Assembly: GCF_002723455.1 (NCBI RefSeq)
Contig: NZ_PDUS01000005.1
Span: forward strand, 186,001-250,000
DNA from: Pseudoalteromonas sp. 3D05
GTDB lineage: Bacteria; Pseudomonadota; Gammaproteobacteria; Enterobacterales; Alteromonadaceae
Reading direction: 5' to 3'
DNA length: 64,000 bases
Under the pieces are notes generated by a model that saw only the letters and a program-made list of their open reading frames with translations, was not told the origin of the DNA and ran no database searches. This document shows, piece by piece, positions 9,101-17,286 of the stretch. Made by a program: the position numbers and the translations under genes. Each line of letters opens with the position of its first letter. The stretch's first letter is position 1.

Positions 9101-10552
9101 GACACCCCTGTTCGTTCTCTAGCGCCAGGTGAAAAAGCGATTGTTAACGCTACAACACCGTTCGCCTTCACTGCGAATACACTTCAAGATGTTTTAGAAG
9201 TAGTGACAGCTGAAGATCTAGTGTTACCAAGCAGCACCTTACCTGTACTTGAGAACGCTGTTTTTGAGGTAGCTGAAAACTCAGAAAATGGTCATGTAAT
9301 TGGTCAACTTAATGTGGTTGAATCAGACTTTGATTTTGAAGTCTCAGAGTATTATGTCCAATCACAAACGCACCAAGGGTTTGGTATTAATAATGACGGC
9401 CAGGTAACTGTTGCTAATAGTGACCTTGTTGATTTTGAAACAGGCGCTCAGACGGCAGAGTTAGTTGTTGTGGCCATTGATATAAAGGGTCAAACATCAG
9501 AGCCAGCTTTAATAACAATTAACATTACTAATGTTGCAGATGAAGCTGTTGAAGTAACGCCAGTTATCAATCCTGGTCAAGTGTTTTCAATCGCTGAAAA
9601 CGCGATGATTTCAACAGAAATTGCACAATTGAGCTTTACCGATCCAGATAATAGTTCAATCACTATGTTTACAATTGAAGGTAGTGATGCAATTACTATT
9701 GATAACACAGGTATGCTAAGAGTTGCACAAGCGCTTAACTTTGAAGAGCAAAGTACCGTTGAACTAACGGTTGTAGCAATTGATGAAGACGCCAACCAGT
9801 CTGCTCCTGAAGTAGTAACGATTAATATCCTTGATGTTGCAGATGAAGGTGATGAAGTTACGCCTGTCGTTGAAGCTGGCCAAACCTTTAAAGTGCAAGA
9901 AAATACAGCTGTAGGCACCGTTATCGGTCAACTAAGAGCGGTTGATCCAGATACAGAGATGACACCAATTGAAAGTTTCTCTGTAGAAGGACATGATGGT
10001 TTTGAAATTGATAGCTTAGGTCAAATTACTGTTAGTGGTGCAATCGATTTTGATATTGAGTCAGAAATTACACTAAAAGTGACCGCTGTAGATAGTGCTG
10101 GAAATACATCTGAGGCAGTTGATGTTGTTATCACTGTCACTGAGGATGCAGCAGAGAATACACCTGTTGTTGAACAAGGCCAGAGCTTTACAGTTGATGA
10201 GAATACACCTTTTGGTACAGTTATCGGTTCATTAAAGTTTAGTGATCCAGATGCTGATACATCGCCTGTTACTAAGTTTATAGTATCAGGAACCGATCGT
10301 GTAACCATTAACAGCGCAGGTGAGCTTGTTGTTGCAGGTGAAATTGACTACGAGTACGAACGTATGTTTACGTTTAATGTTGTTGCAGTAGATTCTGCAG
10401 GTAACAGCTCAGAAGCTGCCACTGTTGAAGTTCGTGTTAAAAACGTTGTTGGTAGCGATGATGATGACAACGACGGTGATGCAGGTTCATTAGCTTGGTT
10501 AACACTACTTGCTGCACCATTTGCGTTTATGCGTCGTCGTAAACAAAAATAA
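6161..10552 (+). CDS. Secreted S8 subtilisin-like protease, paralogue with four cadherin-like repeats
   Basis: 1463 residues with the same plan as the gene before it: signal peptide ending near VSAQ, I9 prodomain (about 55-148), S8 domain with D177, H243, N335 and S553, PA insert (about 390-500), beta-rich region, then four cadherin-like repeats. Three of the repeats begin with a near-repeat of GQxFxVxENTxxGTVIG (about 1130-1430). It ends with the same acidic linker and GlyGly-CTERM tail as its neighbour. The last 71 bases including the stop are identical to the neighbour although the rest has diverged. Probably a secreted, surface-released endoprotease. The paralogues likely arose by tandem duplication, and this copy carries one extra repeat. 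Confidence 0.93.
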   Translation: MSNKLVTKTALSIAVSSALIATSVSAQTTNEIAALNNFVSSALSQAEHIKQEPSAHMIVLRATTAADLMAQGTYQAGDSRASIAQIEQVQTQVKLELSSLDFDAKVIGETKVLAPTLIVQASQNALQKIAKDHRVVKVLPMYDYELHVAASADYLNASPLVNNGIVTGKGQKVAVLDTGIDYTHKIFGGEGTVEAYDAAQADPTSVAWPQGIVQGGYDYIRDDADPIENDPETPTEEDAPTSHGTSVSHSVTGIAPEVELYVYSVCGGGCPSAAQAAALESAMDPNGDGDISDRVDVVNMSLGGEFGGTYTDGGAQYLIQRAVDLGVNVVISAGNDGDHPFRIGGPSTTPNALSVGAMTHPTLEQDILLGSVNGENINVGTASFGLTGEFTFSNEDAELVYPSTNQNGCEAFGEEVDFTGKAVIIDRGGCGFSVKALNAQNNGAAFVILANNVPGDAPGMAGSAGSAELVTIRTVSVTQEIGEQLKAALEVGEQPVYSFEGKVDNIAGGVANFSSRGPSMDGLLKPEITAPGTSIMVAATGTQDQLAPASGTSFSGPITAGAVALVREAHPDRNASEIKATLMNSANLNVTNESRNAKPDSELAPISMIGAGLVDVEKAVNLPVAAWVSNSEYNTNQAALSFGLESMSEVTSLTKTVTVKNFSTQEKTYNLRTEARYSNDEDSSAISWELPKNVTVPAGQTVEFDVTLTVDPSKLPTWGLSNPFSAQDIEERSAELTLVEFDGALVFDDVDDSESDHALHVVYHVLPKAASSLSIAAEVVGNEMQLVVENTGATTVSTLSENIVAVGEEKSATEAPFNILSTTFNILPLEACESGILVTSSIQLRDELTHVFQAGYRLDIDTDNDGSYDVLMQNYNDRGRRTASPGRSRTVIGSIDVDGNETLQYVTPLYHSAGEDTITFSACSNILGLTADNIGETLNIKASVGYASYQTGVYFETDSLVGSTPFNQVQPVALTTMDGSDTPVRSLAPGEKAIVNATTPFAFTANTLQDVLEVVTAEDLVLPSSTLPVLENAVFEVAENSENGHVIGQLNVVESDFDFEVSEYYVQSQTHQGFGINNDGQVTVANSDLVDFETGAQTAELVVVAIDIKGQTSEPALITINITNVADEAVEVTPVINPGQVFSIAENAMISTEIAQLSFTDPDNSSITMFTIEGSDAITIDNTGMLRVAQALNFEEQSTVELTVVAIDEDANQSAPEVVTINILDVADEGDEVTPVVEAGQTFKVQENTAVGTVIGQLRAVDPDTEMTPIESFSVEGHDGFEIDSLGQITVSGAIDFDIESEITLKVTAVDSAGNTSEAVDVVITVTEDAAENTPVVEQGQSFTVDENTPFGTVIGSLKFSDPDADTSPVTKFIVSGTDRVTINSAGELVVAGEIDYEYERMFTFNVVAVDSAGNSSEAATVEVRVKNVVGSDDDDNDGDAGSLAWLTLLAAPFAFMRRRKQK

Positions 10553-10580
10553 TTGCAGACTAGTAAATTAGTTATGTTTT

Positions 10581-10605
10581 AAAAGGGAGCTTCGGCTCCC
10601 TTTTT
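10581..10605 (+). terminator. Rho-independent terminator with TTCG tetraloop
   Basis: AAAAGGGAGC, loop TTCG, GCTCCCTTTTT: a perfect ten-pair stem with a stable UUCG loop, placed after the second protease and before the oligopeptidase gene. Confidence 0.95.
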
Positions 10606-10692
10606 ACATTGCTTTACAAACATATATAGGTAAGTAAGCAAGATTTATATATATTAGCCATGGTGGAAAAATAACAATACTTAGGGAAATTT

Positions 10693-12876
10693 ATGAAACC
10701 AATACACTCTTTTGCACTGGCTGCATTATCCATTGCCGTGCTTTCTGGTTGTAATAAAGCACCAGAGCAGAGCTCACAATCAACTTCGATGACAGCCACC
10801 AGTGTTGCTACTCAAGCAGCAGTAAAAGCGCCTGTTGCAAAAAAAGTACCTCATGAAATGACGATTCATGGTGATACACGCATCGATAATTATTATTGGA
10901 TGCGTGATGATAAGCGAAAAGATCCAGCTGTAATAGCGCACCTAAACGCTGAAAATGCTTATACGGAGCAGCAGCTTGCCCATACGACGCAACTTCAAGC
11001 AACCCTATTCGATGAGTTAAAAGGGCGTATTCAAAAAGATGATGATTCAGTACCAACAAAGAATGGAAGCTACTATTATTCATCGCAAACGCGTGGCGAC
11101 AACGAATACCCGACTTACGTACGCGCTAAAGATGGCAAAGGTACTGAGCAAGAGGTTATTTTAGACGTTAATGAATTAGCCAAAGGCCACGATTACTATG
11201 CCGCTACAGGGCTAACAGTTAGCCCTAATGGGAATTTACTTGCATATGGCGAAGACACGGTAAGTCGCCGTATATACACTATTTTAGTCAAAGATTTAAC
11301 CACCGGCGAGCTACTTGAAGATAAACTTGAAGGGACTGACGGTGATGTGGTGTGGGCAAACGACAATAAAACGTTTTATTACATTAAAAAAGACTTACAG
11401 ACATTATTAGGCTATCAAGTTTACCGCCATACGCTTGGCACTCCACAATCACAAGATGAGCTGGTATACGAAGAAACTAATACCAGTTATTACACTGGCC
11501 TTGGCAAGAGTAAAGATAAACAAGAAATCTATATTTGGCATGGAAGTACTAGTGCATCAGGTGTCTCAGTAATTGATGCCAATAACGTTAAAGCACAGCC
11601 CAAACGTTTGATTGAACGTGAAGAAAACCTAGAATACGATATTGCTAAACACGGTGATTGGTATTACATCGTAACTAACCTAAATGCGGTGAACTTTCAG
11701 TTAATGAAAGTGCACAAAGACAAAGCCCATGACAAAACTAATTGGCAAACGGTGATTGCAGCGCGCGACGATGTGAAGTTGGAAGGGATAGATTTATTCG
11801 CAAACCACCTTGTGTATAAAGAGCGTGAAATGGGGCAATCTCGCTTAACTATACGTAATCTAAAATCAGGTGATGAGCAAACTCTAAGCTTTAATGATAG
11901 CAGTTACATGATTCATGCTTACGGCAATAATGAACTAGATAACCCTCATTTACGTGTCTACTATGCAAGCATGACTACGCCAGGCAGCTCTTATGATATT
12001 GACTTGAATAGCACAGAAAAAACCTTACTGAAGCAACAAGCCGTAGTGGGTGACTTTAATGCTGATAACTATGCCTCAGAGCGTTTATTTATTAAGGCAC
12101 GCGATGGTGTCGAAGTACCCGTTAGCTTAGTTTACCGTAAAGATAAATTCAAAAAAGATGGCACTAATCCGTTATTGCAATATGCGTATGGTTCATACGG
12201 TGCAACGATGGATCCGCGCTTCTCAAGTTCGCGTTTAAGTTTACTTGATCGTGGTTTTGTATTTGCCATTGCGCATATTCGTGGTTCACAAATGTTGGGT
12301 CGCCCTTGGTATGAAGACGGAAAGTTACTGAATAAAAAGAACACATTTAATGACTTTGTTGATGTCACTAAAGGGTTAGTAACTCAGCAATATGGTGACG
12401 AAAGTAAAATATTTGCCATGGGTGGCAGTGCGGGTGGTTTATTGATGGGGGCTGTTGCAAATCAAGCACCTGAACTGTATCAAGGTATGGTAGCAGCAGT
12501 GCCGTTTGTTGATGTAGTGACAACTATGCTTGATGCAAGCCTTCCACTGACAACGAATGAATACGGCGAATGGGGTAACCCTAACGAGAAAGTGTATTAT
12601 GACTATATGTTGTCTTACTCTCCGTATGATCAGGTAAGCAAACAAGCCTATCCAAATATGCTTGTAACCACGGGTTTGCATGACTCGCAAGTACAATACT
12701 TCGAACCTGCAAAATGGGTTGCTAAACTACGTGAATATAAAACAGACAATAATAAGCTGCTATTTAAAATTGATATGGAAGCAGGGCATGGCGGGGCATC
12801 GGGGCGCTTTAAAAGCCTGCAAGACACCGCGTTCAACTATGCATTCATACTCGATTTAGCGGGTATTAAAGAATAA
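10693..12876 (+). CDS. Lipoprotein oligopeptidase B (S9A prolyl oligopeptidase family)
   Basis: 727 residues. A lipoprotein signal ends in LSGC (Cys20), so the enzyme is probably membrane-anchored in the envelope rather than cytosolic. A short linker is followed by the S9A signature near the start (RIDNYYWMRDD), a seven-bladed propeller region (about 75-480), and an alpha/beta hydrolase domain with S579 in GGSAGG, D664 (GLHDSQV) and H699 (AGHGG). GxWGNP after the nucleophile (EYGEWGNP) is typical of oligopeptidase B, which cuts short peptides after Arg or Lys. It lies directly after the two secreted proteases and could process the peptides they release; that link is inferred. Confidence 0.9.
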   Translation: MKPIHSFALAALSIAVLSGCNKAPEQSSQSTSMTATSVATQAAVKAPVAKKVPHEMTIHGDTRIDNYYWMRDDKRKDPAVIAHLNAENAYTEQQLAHTTQLQATLFDELKGRIQKDDDSVPTKNGSYYYSSQTRGDNEYPTYVRAKDGKGTEQEVILDVNELAKGHDYYAATGLTVSPNGNLLAYGEDTVSRRIYTILVKDLTTGELLEDKLEGTDGDVVWANDNKTFYYIKKDLQTLLGYQVYRHTLGTPQSQDELVYEETNTSYYTGLGKSKDKQEIYIWHGSTSASGVSVIDANNVKAQPKRLIEREENLEYDIAKHGDWYYIVTNLNAVNFQLMKVHKDKAHDKTNWQTVIAARDDVKLEGIDLFANHLVYKEREMGQSRLTIRNLKSGDEQTLSFNDSSYMIHAYGNNELDNPHLRVYYASMTTPGSSYDIDLNSTEKTLLKQQAVVGDFNADNYASERLFIKARDGVEVPVSLVYRKDKFKKDGTNPLLQYAYGSYGATMDPRFSSSRLSLLDRGFVFAIAHIRGSQMLGRPWYEDGKLLNKKNTFNDFVDVTKGLVTQQYGDESKIFAMGGSAGGLLMGAVANQAPELYQGMVAAVPFVDVVTTMLDASLPLTTNEYGEWGNPNEKVYYDYMLSYSPYDQVSKQAYPNMLVTTGLHDSQVQYFEPAKWVAKLREYKTDNNKLLFKIDMEAGHGGASGRFKSLQDTAFNYAFILDLAGIKE

Positions 12877-12890
12877 CCCAAGCGGTTCAC

Positions 12891-12925
12891 AATAAAGGCG
12901 TGGTGTAAGTCACGCCTTTATTTTT
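12891..12925. terminator. Bidirectional terminator between oligopeptidase B and kinase gene
   Basis: AATAAAGGCGTG (12891-12902), loop of eight bases, CACGCCTTTATT (911-922 of the same thousand), then more T. The stem overlaps the stop codon of the histidine kinase on the minus strand, so the two convergent genes share it. Confidence 0.92.
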
Positions 12926-14403
12926 TGCGTTAAGTTAAACCTAAATTGTGTGCCCTTTCCTAGTTCACTGTGTACATTAATGTCGCTGTCCATAAGTTTG
13001 AGTAACCCTTTGCAAATAGCCAACCCCAACCCCCCTTGCTGGCGTCCTGCATTATTAGAATTTCGACCTTGGTAATGAGGTTCGAAAATAGCAGTCAGTT
13101 CATCGTTATTAATCCCAATCCCTGTGTCACTCACATCGACATATAACTGTGTTGTGTGTTTTTGAGTAACGCGTATATTAATGCTATCGCCCTGATTAGT
13201 ATGGTGTATAGCATTATCGATTAAGTTGCTGAGTACTCGCTCAAGCTTGGCAATATCTGCAACCACAGTAAAATCACAAATGGCAGGTTCGACTCCTAAG
13301 CTGATCCCTTTACTTTGAGCCGATAGGCTAAACTTTGCGATACAGTCATAAATCAGTTCACCTAAATTAAATGTTTCGGTTTTAATTTTTACTTGGCCAT
13401 TTTCAAGGTTCGCTAACTCAAAAATTTGCTCAATTAACAGTTTAAGCTGATGACAATTATTATTTGAAACAGCTAAGTAATGCTGCCGTTCTTGAGTGGA
13501 TAAGTGCCTTGATGGGCTGATAAGTACTTCTAAAAAACCTTGCAAAGAGGCCAGTGGTGTACGTAAGTCATGTGACAAATGCGTAAGTAACTCTCTTCGG
13601 CGTAAGTCACTTTGTTGCAAGGCTTTAAACTGTTCGTCGATACGGCTTAACATCGCTTGTATGCCTTTGCTTAAATGGCCAATTTCATTATTTTTATTGC
13701 CATAGGCTGGTAATTTAAAATCAGTTAGCTGATAGTTTGCCGCTTCAATGCGACTTATATCATTGGCTAAGCGTTTAATGGGAGAAGTAAAAAACTTAAA
13801 CAGTAACAACATGGCAATAAACAAAAATAACAGTGCTGCTATAAGCCATATTCCTTTAACGTAAAGGCTGTCATTGGCTTTTATTTTATTTAACGTTGTA
13901 TCGTAAGCTTCACCACCAATAATGACATACATATAGCCTTGTAGTTGAGCTTGGTTATACACCGCAGCGGCTGAAAATATTTTTTGTTTATTAGGGTCGC
14001 GAGGATCATCACCATAGAGTGGGGTTAATGAGGCGTCATTAATCAAGCGCTTTAATGGTGACAGATTTATATGAGTTCGTTTAACTTTACCTGCCTGTGC
14101 TGAATAGGTCAGTATTTTTCCTTGTGGGTCAACAAAGTAAAACTCAAATGCAGGGCCTAGCAACATCAAAGTATGAAACAGGTTTTCAAGTGCTTTATAG
14201 TCATAAATACCCTGCTTAATGAGTGGGTTATCTTGTACTAAGTGTTCAGCTAAATTGATGTGTAAGTTTTGTTCGGCATGGTGCTGTGAGCTGTATTCAA
14301 GCTGCTTGCTCCAGCTATAAACAAGTGCGCCAATCAAACAAAAAATTATCACTAGCGACCATGCTAATTTCTGATATAAAGATAAGTTAAAAGCGGTATT
14401 CAT
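12910..14403 (-). CDS. Sensor histidine kinase (class I, HAMP, periplasmic sensor)
   Basis: 497 residues. Transmembrane helix 1 is at about 12-28 and helix 2 at about 183-203, enclosing a periplasmic domain of about 155 residues. Next come a HAMP-like linker, the dimerisation/phosphoacceptor segment LSHDLRTPLASL with its His near 278, and a HATPase domain with N-box (NLIDNAIHHT), DTGIGI and GGLGLAICKGL. It overlaps the response regulator by four bases (ATGA-type), so the two are translationally coupled and form one two-component system. Two spondin-domain proteins sit upstream in the same direction, so the periplasmic domain may sense an envelope or surface condition. The signal is unknown. 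Confidence 0.93.
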   Translation of the reverse strand: MNTAFNLSLYQKLAWSLVIIFCLIGALVYSWSKQLEYSSQHHAEQNLHINLAEHLVQDNPLIKQGIYDYKALENLFHTLMLLGPAFEFYFVDPQGKILTYSAQAGKVKRTHINLSPLKRLINDASLTPLYGDDPRDPNKQKIFSAAAVYNQAQLQGYMYVIIGGEAYDTTLNKIKANDSLYVKGIWLIAALLFLFIAMLLLFKFFTSPIKRLANDISRIEAANYQLTDFKLPAYGNKNNEIGHLSKGIQAMLSRIDEQFKALQQSDLRRRELLTHLSHDLRTPLASLQGFLEVLISPSRHLSTQERQHYLAVSNNNCHQLKLLIEQIFELANLENGQVKIKTETFNLGELIYDCIAKFSLSAQSKGISLGVEPAICDFTVVADIAKLERVLSNLIDNAIHHTNQGDSINIRVTQKHTTQLYVDVSDTGIGINNDELTAIFEPHYQGRNSNNAGRQQGGLGLAICKGLLKLMDSDINVHSELGKGTQFRFNLTQKIKA

Positions 14404-15134
14404 GTATTATTACTCAATTGGCTGGGGTTTAGCTTATAACCGACACCCCACACGGTTTCGATAAAAGGGGCTTGATGGTGTTGCTCTAATTTTGCACGTA
14501 GGCGATTTATGTGAGAATTTACGGTGTGTTCATAACCACTGTGTTGATAACCCCATACGTGATCAAGTAACTGTTGGCGACTAAAAACATGGTTTGGGTG
14601 ACGGGCAAAGTAAGCAAGTAAATCAAATTCAGTAGCGGTAAGATTGATAGCGCGCTTAGCTAAAAAAGCTTGGTGACTGGCAAATTCAATATGCAATGAA
14701 CCAAGCTGTATGCTTTTTTCGCGAGTGTCTGCTCGCTCATCGGCTATATTGGCTGTCAGTAATTGCGCGCGATGACGCAATTGAGTTTTTATTCTGGCTT
14801 GTAATTCACGGGCAAAGAAGGGTTTACAAATATAGTCATCTGCGCCCATTTCAAGGCCGATAACCCGATCCATATCTGAGCTTAGGGCGGTCAGTAAAAT
14901 CACGGCGATTGTTGGATAATGTTCTTTAACTTTTCGACATAAACTCAGGCCGTCCATTTGTGGTAAATTAATATCGAGCAATAATAAGCCATAGGATTGT
15001 TTCGTTATTTTTTTTAAAGCGGCTTCACCACTGTCAGCCTGATCGATATGAAGGTTTAGTGGCTCAAGCTGTGTGACGATTAGTTGTCTAATAGCTCGGT
15101 CATCTTCGATTATTAATATTTTTTCGTGTTGCAT
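14400..15134 (-). CDS. OmpR/PhoB-family response regulator
   Basis: About 244 residues from the ATG at 15134. The receiver domain begins ILIIEDD, with the phospho-Asp in LLLLDINLPQMDG and the conserved Lys in DDYICKPF. The C-terminal winged-helix Trans_reg_C domain has FDLLAYFARHPNHVFSRQQL and VNSHINRLRAKLE. An earlier in-frame ATG at 15164 would add ten residues without homology; the shorter form puts the receiver domain at the usual distance from the start, but neither start has a strong ribosome site. It partners the kinase downstream and lies just after the second spondin gene. It is likely a DNA-binding activator or repressor whose targets may include the spondin genes. Confidence 0.93.
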   Translation of the reverse strand: MQHEKILIIEDDRAIRQLIVTQLEPLNLHIDQADSGEAALKKITKQSYGLLLLDINLPQMDGLSLCRKVKEHYPTIAVILLTALSSDMDRVIGLEMGADDYICKPFFARELQARIKTQLRHRAQLLTANIADERADTREKSIQLGSLHIEFASHQAFLAKRAINLTATEFDLLAYFARHPNHVFSRQQLLDHVWGYQHSGYEHTVNSHINRLRAKLEQHHQAPFIETVWGVGYKLNPSQLSNNT

Positions 15135-15152
15135 ACAGTTATCTCTATGAGA

Positions 15153-15170
15153 GGGCGCATCCATTCGCCC
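15153..15170. repeat. GC-rich inverted repeat in the spondin/regulator gap
   Basis: GGGCG (15153-15157) and CGCCC (166-170 of the same thousand) flank an AT-containing centre. It lies between the spondin stop and the preferred start of the response regulator. It has no T run, so it could be an mRNA hairpin, a weak attenuator or an operator; the sequence does not decide. Confidence 0.4.
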
Positions 15171-15179
15171 TGAAATAAA

Positions 15180-15884
15180 TTACTGTGTCCGCGTAATGAC
15201 AACTTTTGCTAACGGGTTATCAAACTTATGCTCACTGCTTAATACTGAGCTTGTTAGTCCGTCTTGCTGACCCACCACACCTGGGTGCATAGCAATAACG
15301 TTTACATCATCTCTAATTTCATTAAAGCCTTCTCCGCTATCCGCTGGGCCGGGAATTGTGCCTGAAGCCTCTGAGTTACTCTCGGTACCAGCATCATAAG
15401 CGAATGTGAAGTGTGTTAATGTTTGATCAACTGCTAACGAAGACACATCCATAGCATTAAGACCGGTAAAACCATCATTTGTATTCACCATCATAGTGCT
15501 TAGTGATAATTTTAATTCTTCAATGCTATCTGTGGTTATGGTTAATGTTGTTTCTGCGCCTGGTGCAACAGGAGCTTCGCTTGATACATTGGCAATAGCT
15601 GAACCAAATTGTAATAGCACACTATTGTCACCTCCTTCAGCCATTCTTTCTAAGGCTGTTGTAGCGGGGTCGCCAACTTTCCAAAGTGTTCCTTCGGTGT
15701 GAGCTATGACTGCAATGGGAGAGAACGGTTGCCCAGCAGTTAGGTTACTCACCTGTAGTGTAAACGAATAGCTGACAGGCTCTGGTGTTGGGGTAACGTC
15801 ATCATCGTTATCATTTGAATCGCTACAGGCTGCTAAAGCACCCGCAAGAGCAATAATCATTAAAGGTCGATTAAAGGCTAACAT
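15180..15884 (-). CDS. Spondin-domain lipoprotein
   Basis: 234 residues with a lipobox (LAAC, Cys20) followed by an acidic Ser/Asp/Asn linker (SDSNDNDDD). The rest matches the spondin N-terminal domain: LQVSNLTAGQPFSPIAVIAHT, a WKVGDPAT patch, AEGGDNS, NTNDGFTGLNAM, a DAGTESN motif and a late HPG (AMHPGV) region, all shared with the gene upstream. Spondin_N domains bind ligands in eukaryotic matrix proteins; bacterial members are exported proteins of unclear role. The gap to the response regulator is short, and to the upstream spondin gene only ten bases, which suggests one transcript. Confidence 0.85.
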   Translation of the reverse strand: MLAFNRPLMIIALAGALAACSDSNDNDDDVTPTPEPVSYSFTLQVSNLTAGQPFSPIAVIAHTEGTLWKVGDPATTALERMAEGGDNSVLLQFGSAIANVSSEAPVAPGAETTLTITTDSIEELKLSLSTMMVNTNDGFTGLNAMDVSSLAVDQTLTHFTFAYDAGTESNSEASGTIPGPADSGEGFNEIRDDVNVIAMHPGVVGQQDGLTSSVLSSEHKFDNPLAKVVITRTQ

Positions 15885-15894
15885 AGCATTGCTC

Positions 15895-16596
15895 CTATTT
15901 AACTGTAACGGTTAGTTTAGCTACAGGATTTAACCATCTGTGTACGGTGTTACTTAAATCACTTGATCCTGCCGCTAAATCGTCATCACCAAGGTTTCCT
16001 GGGTGAATATGAATCATTGTATTGCTATCTGAGCTTGATAAGCCAGTGCCGCCACTGCCTGCATTACCTCCAGGTGCTGCGGGAATACCCGGTGTACCTG
16101 GGGCTCCAGAACCTTCAACAACAAGCTCGTTGTTACCTTCTGTACCCGCATCATAAGCATTTAAATAGACTGAGTAGGTGCCAGCTTCTTTGGGTATTTT
16201 CCAACTATTCAGGCCAACGAAACCATCATTAGTGGGCAACAGCATTGCTGTGATTGACAAGTATTCATTCGCTTCAGCCGTCGTTAGTGTGGTCATTGTA
16301 GATGTGCTTGGTGCTAGAAGCCCCTCAGCTGGGTTGGCTATAACATCACTGCCTGCAGCATTTGCTTGATCTATAAGCGGTGCCAAGTTGCCGCCTTCGG
16401 CCATGGTTTGTAATGCTGTTGTAGCCGGCATTGCAACTTCAAATAAGGTATCGTCGCTAGCATGCGCGGTGATTAAAATGGGTGTAAAGTGCAACCCTTG
16501 AGTAAGGTTTGTGAGTTTTAAATCAAGTTCTGCAGCCGATAAAGATTGGCTAGCAAGTGCAGTTATTACTGCAACAGTAAATGTTGAGGCTTTCAT
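15895..16596 (-). CDS. Spondin-domain secreted protein
   Basis: About 233 residues from the ATG at 16596, which has AGGAA six bases upstream; longer starts add a non-signal leader. The Sec signal peptide ends near LSAAE. The spondin domain has LTNLTQGLHFTPILITAH, MAEGGN, LLPTNDGFVGLNSW, YDAGTEGNNE and IHIHPGNLGDD, closely paralleling the next gene. A Gly/Pro-rich insert (about 168-195) contains short collagen-like GxPGxP-type steps. Unlike its neighbour it lacks a lipobox, so one is probably soluble or released and the other anchored. First of two tandem spondin genes in the kinase cluster. Confidence 0.85.
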   Translation of the reverse strand: MKASTFTVAVITALASQSLSAAELDLKLTNLTQGLHFTPILITAHASDDTLFEVAMPATTALQTMAEGGNLAPLIDQANAAGSDVIANPAEGLLAPSTSTMTTLTTAEANEYLSITAMLLPTNDGFVGLNSWKIPKEAGTYSVYLNAYDAGTEGNNELVVEGSGAPGTPGIPAAPGGNAGSGGTGLSSSDSNTMIHIHPGNLGDDDLAAGSSDLSNTVHRWLNPVAKLTVTVK

Positions 16597-16684
16597 TGTT
16601 AGTTCCTGTTTTTGATGAGTCAGTTTTAGTATCAAATAGCAACATCATGAAAGCCTCACAAAGTTATCACTTTTTTATCACAGG

Positions 16685-17206
16685 CTACCAACTGACTTTT
16701 TGCAGCGAATTAGGATCTTCCCCAATGAGTGTTTTTATGACGTGGTTATTCTCATCCAACAGGATTAGACGAGGGATTCCTTTGTTAGCATATTGGTTGT
16801 AGATTGCTCGCTGCGGGTCAGCAATAAGTGAGTAAGCAATATTATACTCTTGTTTAAACTGCATAAGTGTTGCCGCACTTTCCTCTCGGCCAATAGCAAC
16901 GATCTGCACTTGCGGATCTTTACTCAGAGGAGACTGTTGAAGCTGTTTAATAAGGCGTTGTGAGTCTGAGCACCAAGTAGCAAAAAGTATCACTAACTTC
17001 TTCTTTTCACCGAGACGAACGTCGTTGTTATAAATATCAATAAAATGAGTTTGTGAGAAATTCTCGCCTATGTTTACGTAGGTCTCATAACCTTTTGGTG
17101 TGGCAAGGGTTGGTTGCGTAGGGGGTGTGTTGGCAGTTTGCGAGCAGGCCGATAACCCAGTCAGTGAAATGCACAGGATTGTGATACGCATAAGGGAAGG
17201 TGTCAT
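16685..17206 (-). CDS. Thioredoxin-like (TlpA/AhpC-type) lipoprotein with a CxxS site
   Basis: 173 residues. The lipoprotein signal ends in LSAC. The thioredoxin-fold core has LVILFATWCSDSQRLIKQL, a mid-region QIVAIGREES, YSLIADPQRAIYNQY and the cis-Pro loop GIPRLILLDENN. In TlpA/ResA proteins the motif is WCxxC; here it reads WCSDS, so only the first Cys remains. Such CxxS forms can act as isomerases or form mixed disulfides rather than catalysing full dithiol exchange. AAGGA precedes the ATG by about eight bases. It lies upstream of, and in line with, the spondin and two-component genes, and may belong to their operon. Confidence 0.8.
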   Translation of the reverse strand: MTPSLMRITILCISLTGLSACSQTANTPPTQPTLATPKGYETYVNIGENFSQTHFIDIYNNDVRLGEKKKLVILFATWCSDSQRLIKQLQQSPLSKDPQVQIVAIGREESAATLMQFKQEYNIAYSLIADPQRAIYNQYANKGIPRLILLDENNHVIKTLIGEDPNSLQKVSW

Positions 17207-17286
17207 TATTAAATTCCTTTTAAGGTGGGTGATTTATAGACATTATGCCTTAAAACAGTCACTATAAACAAAAAAAGGAGATGATA

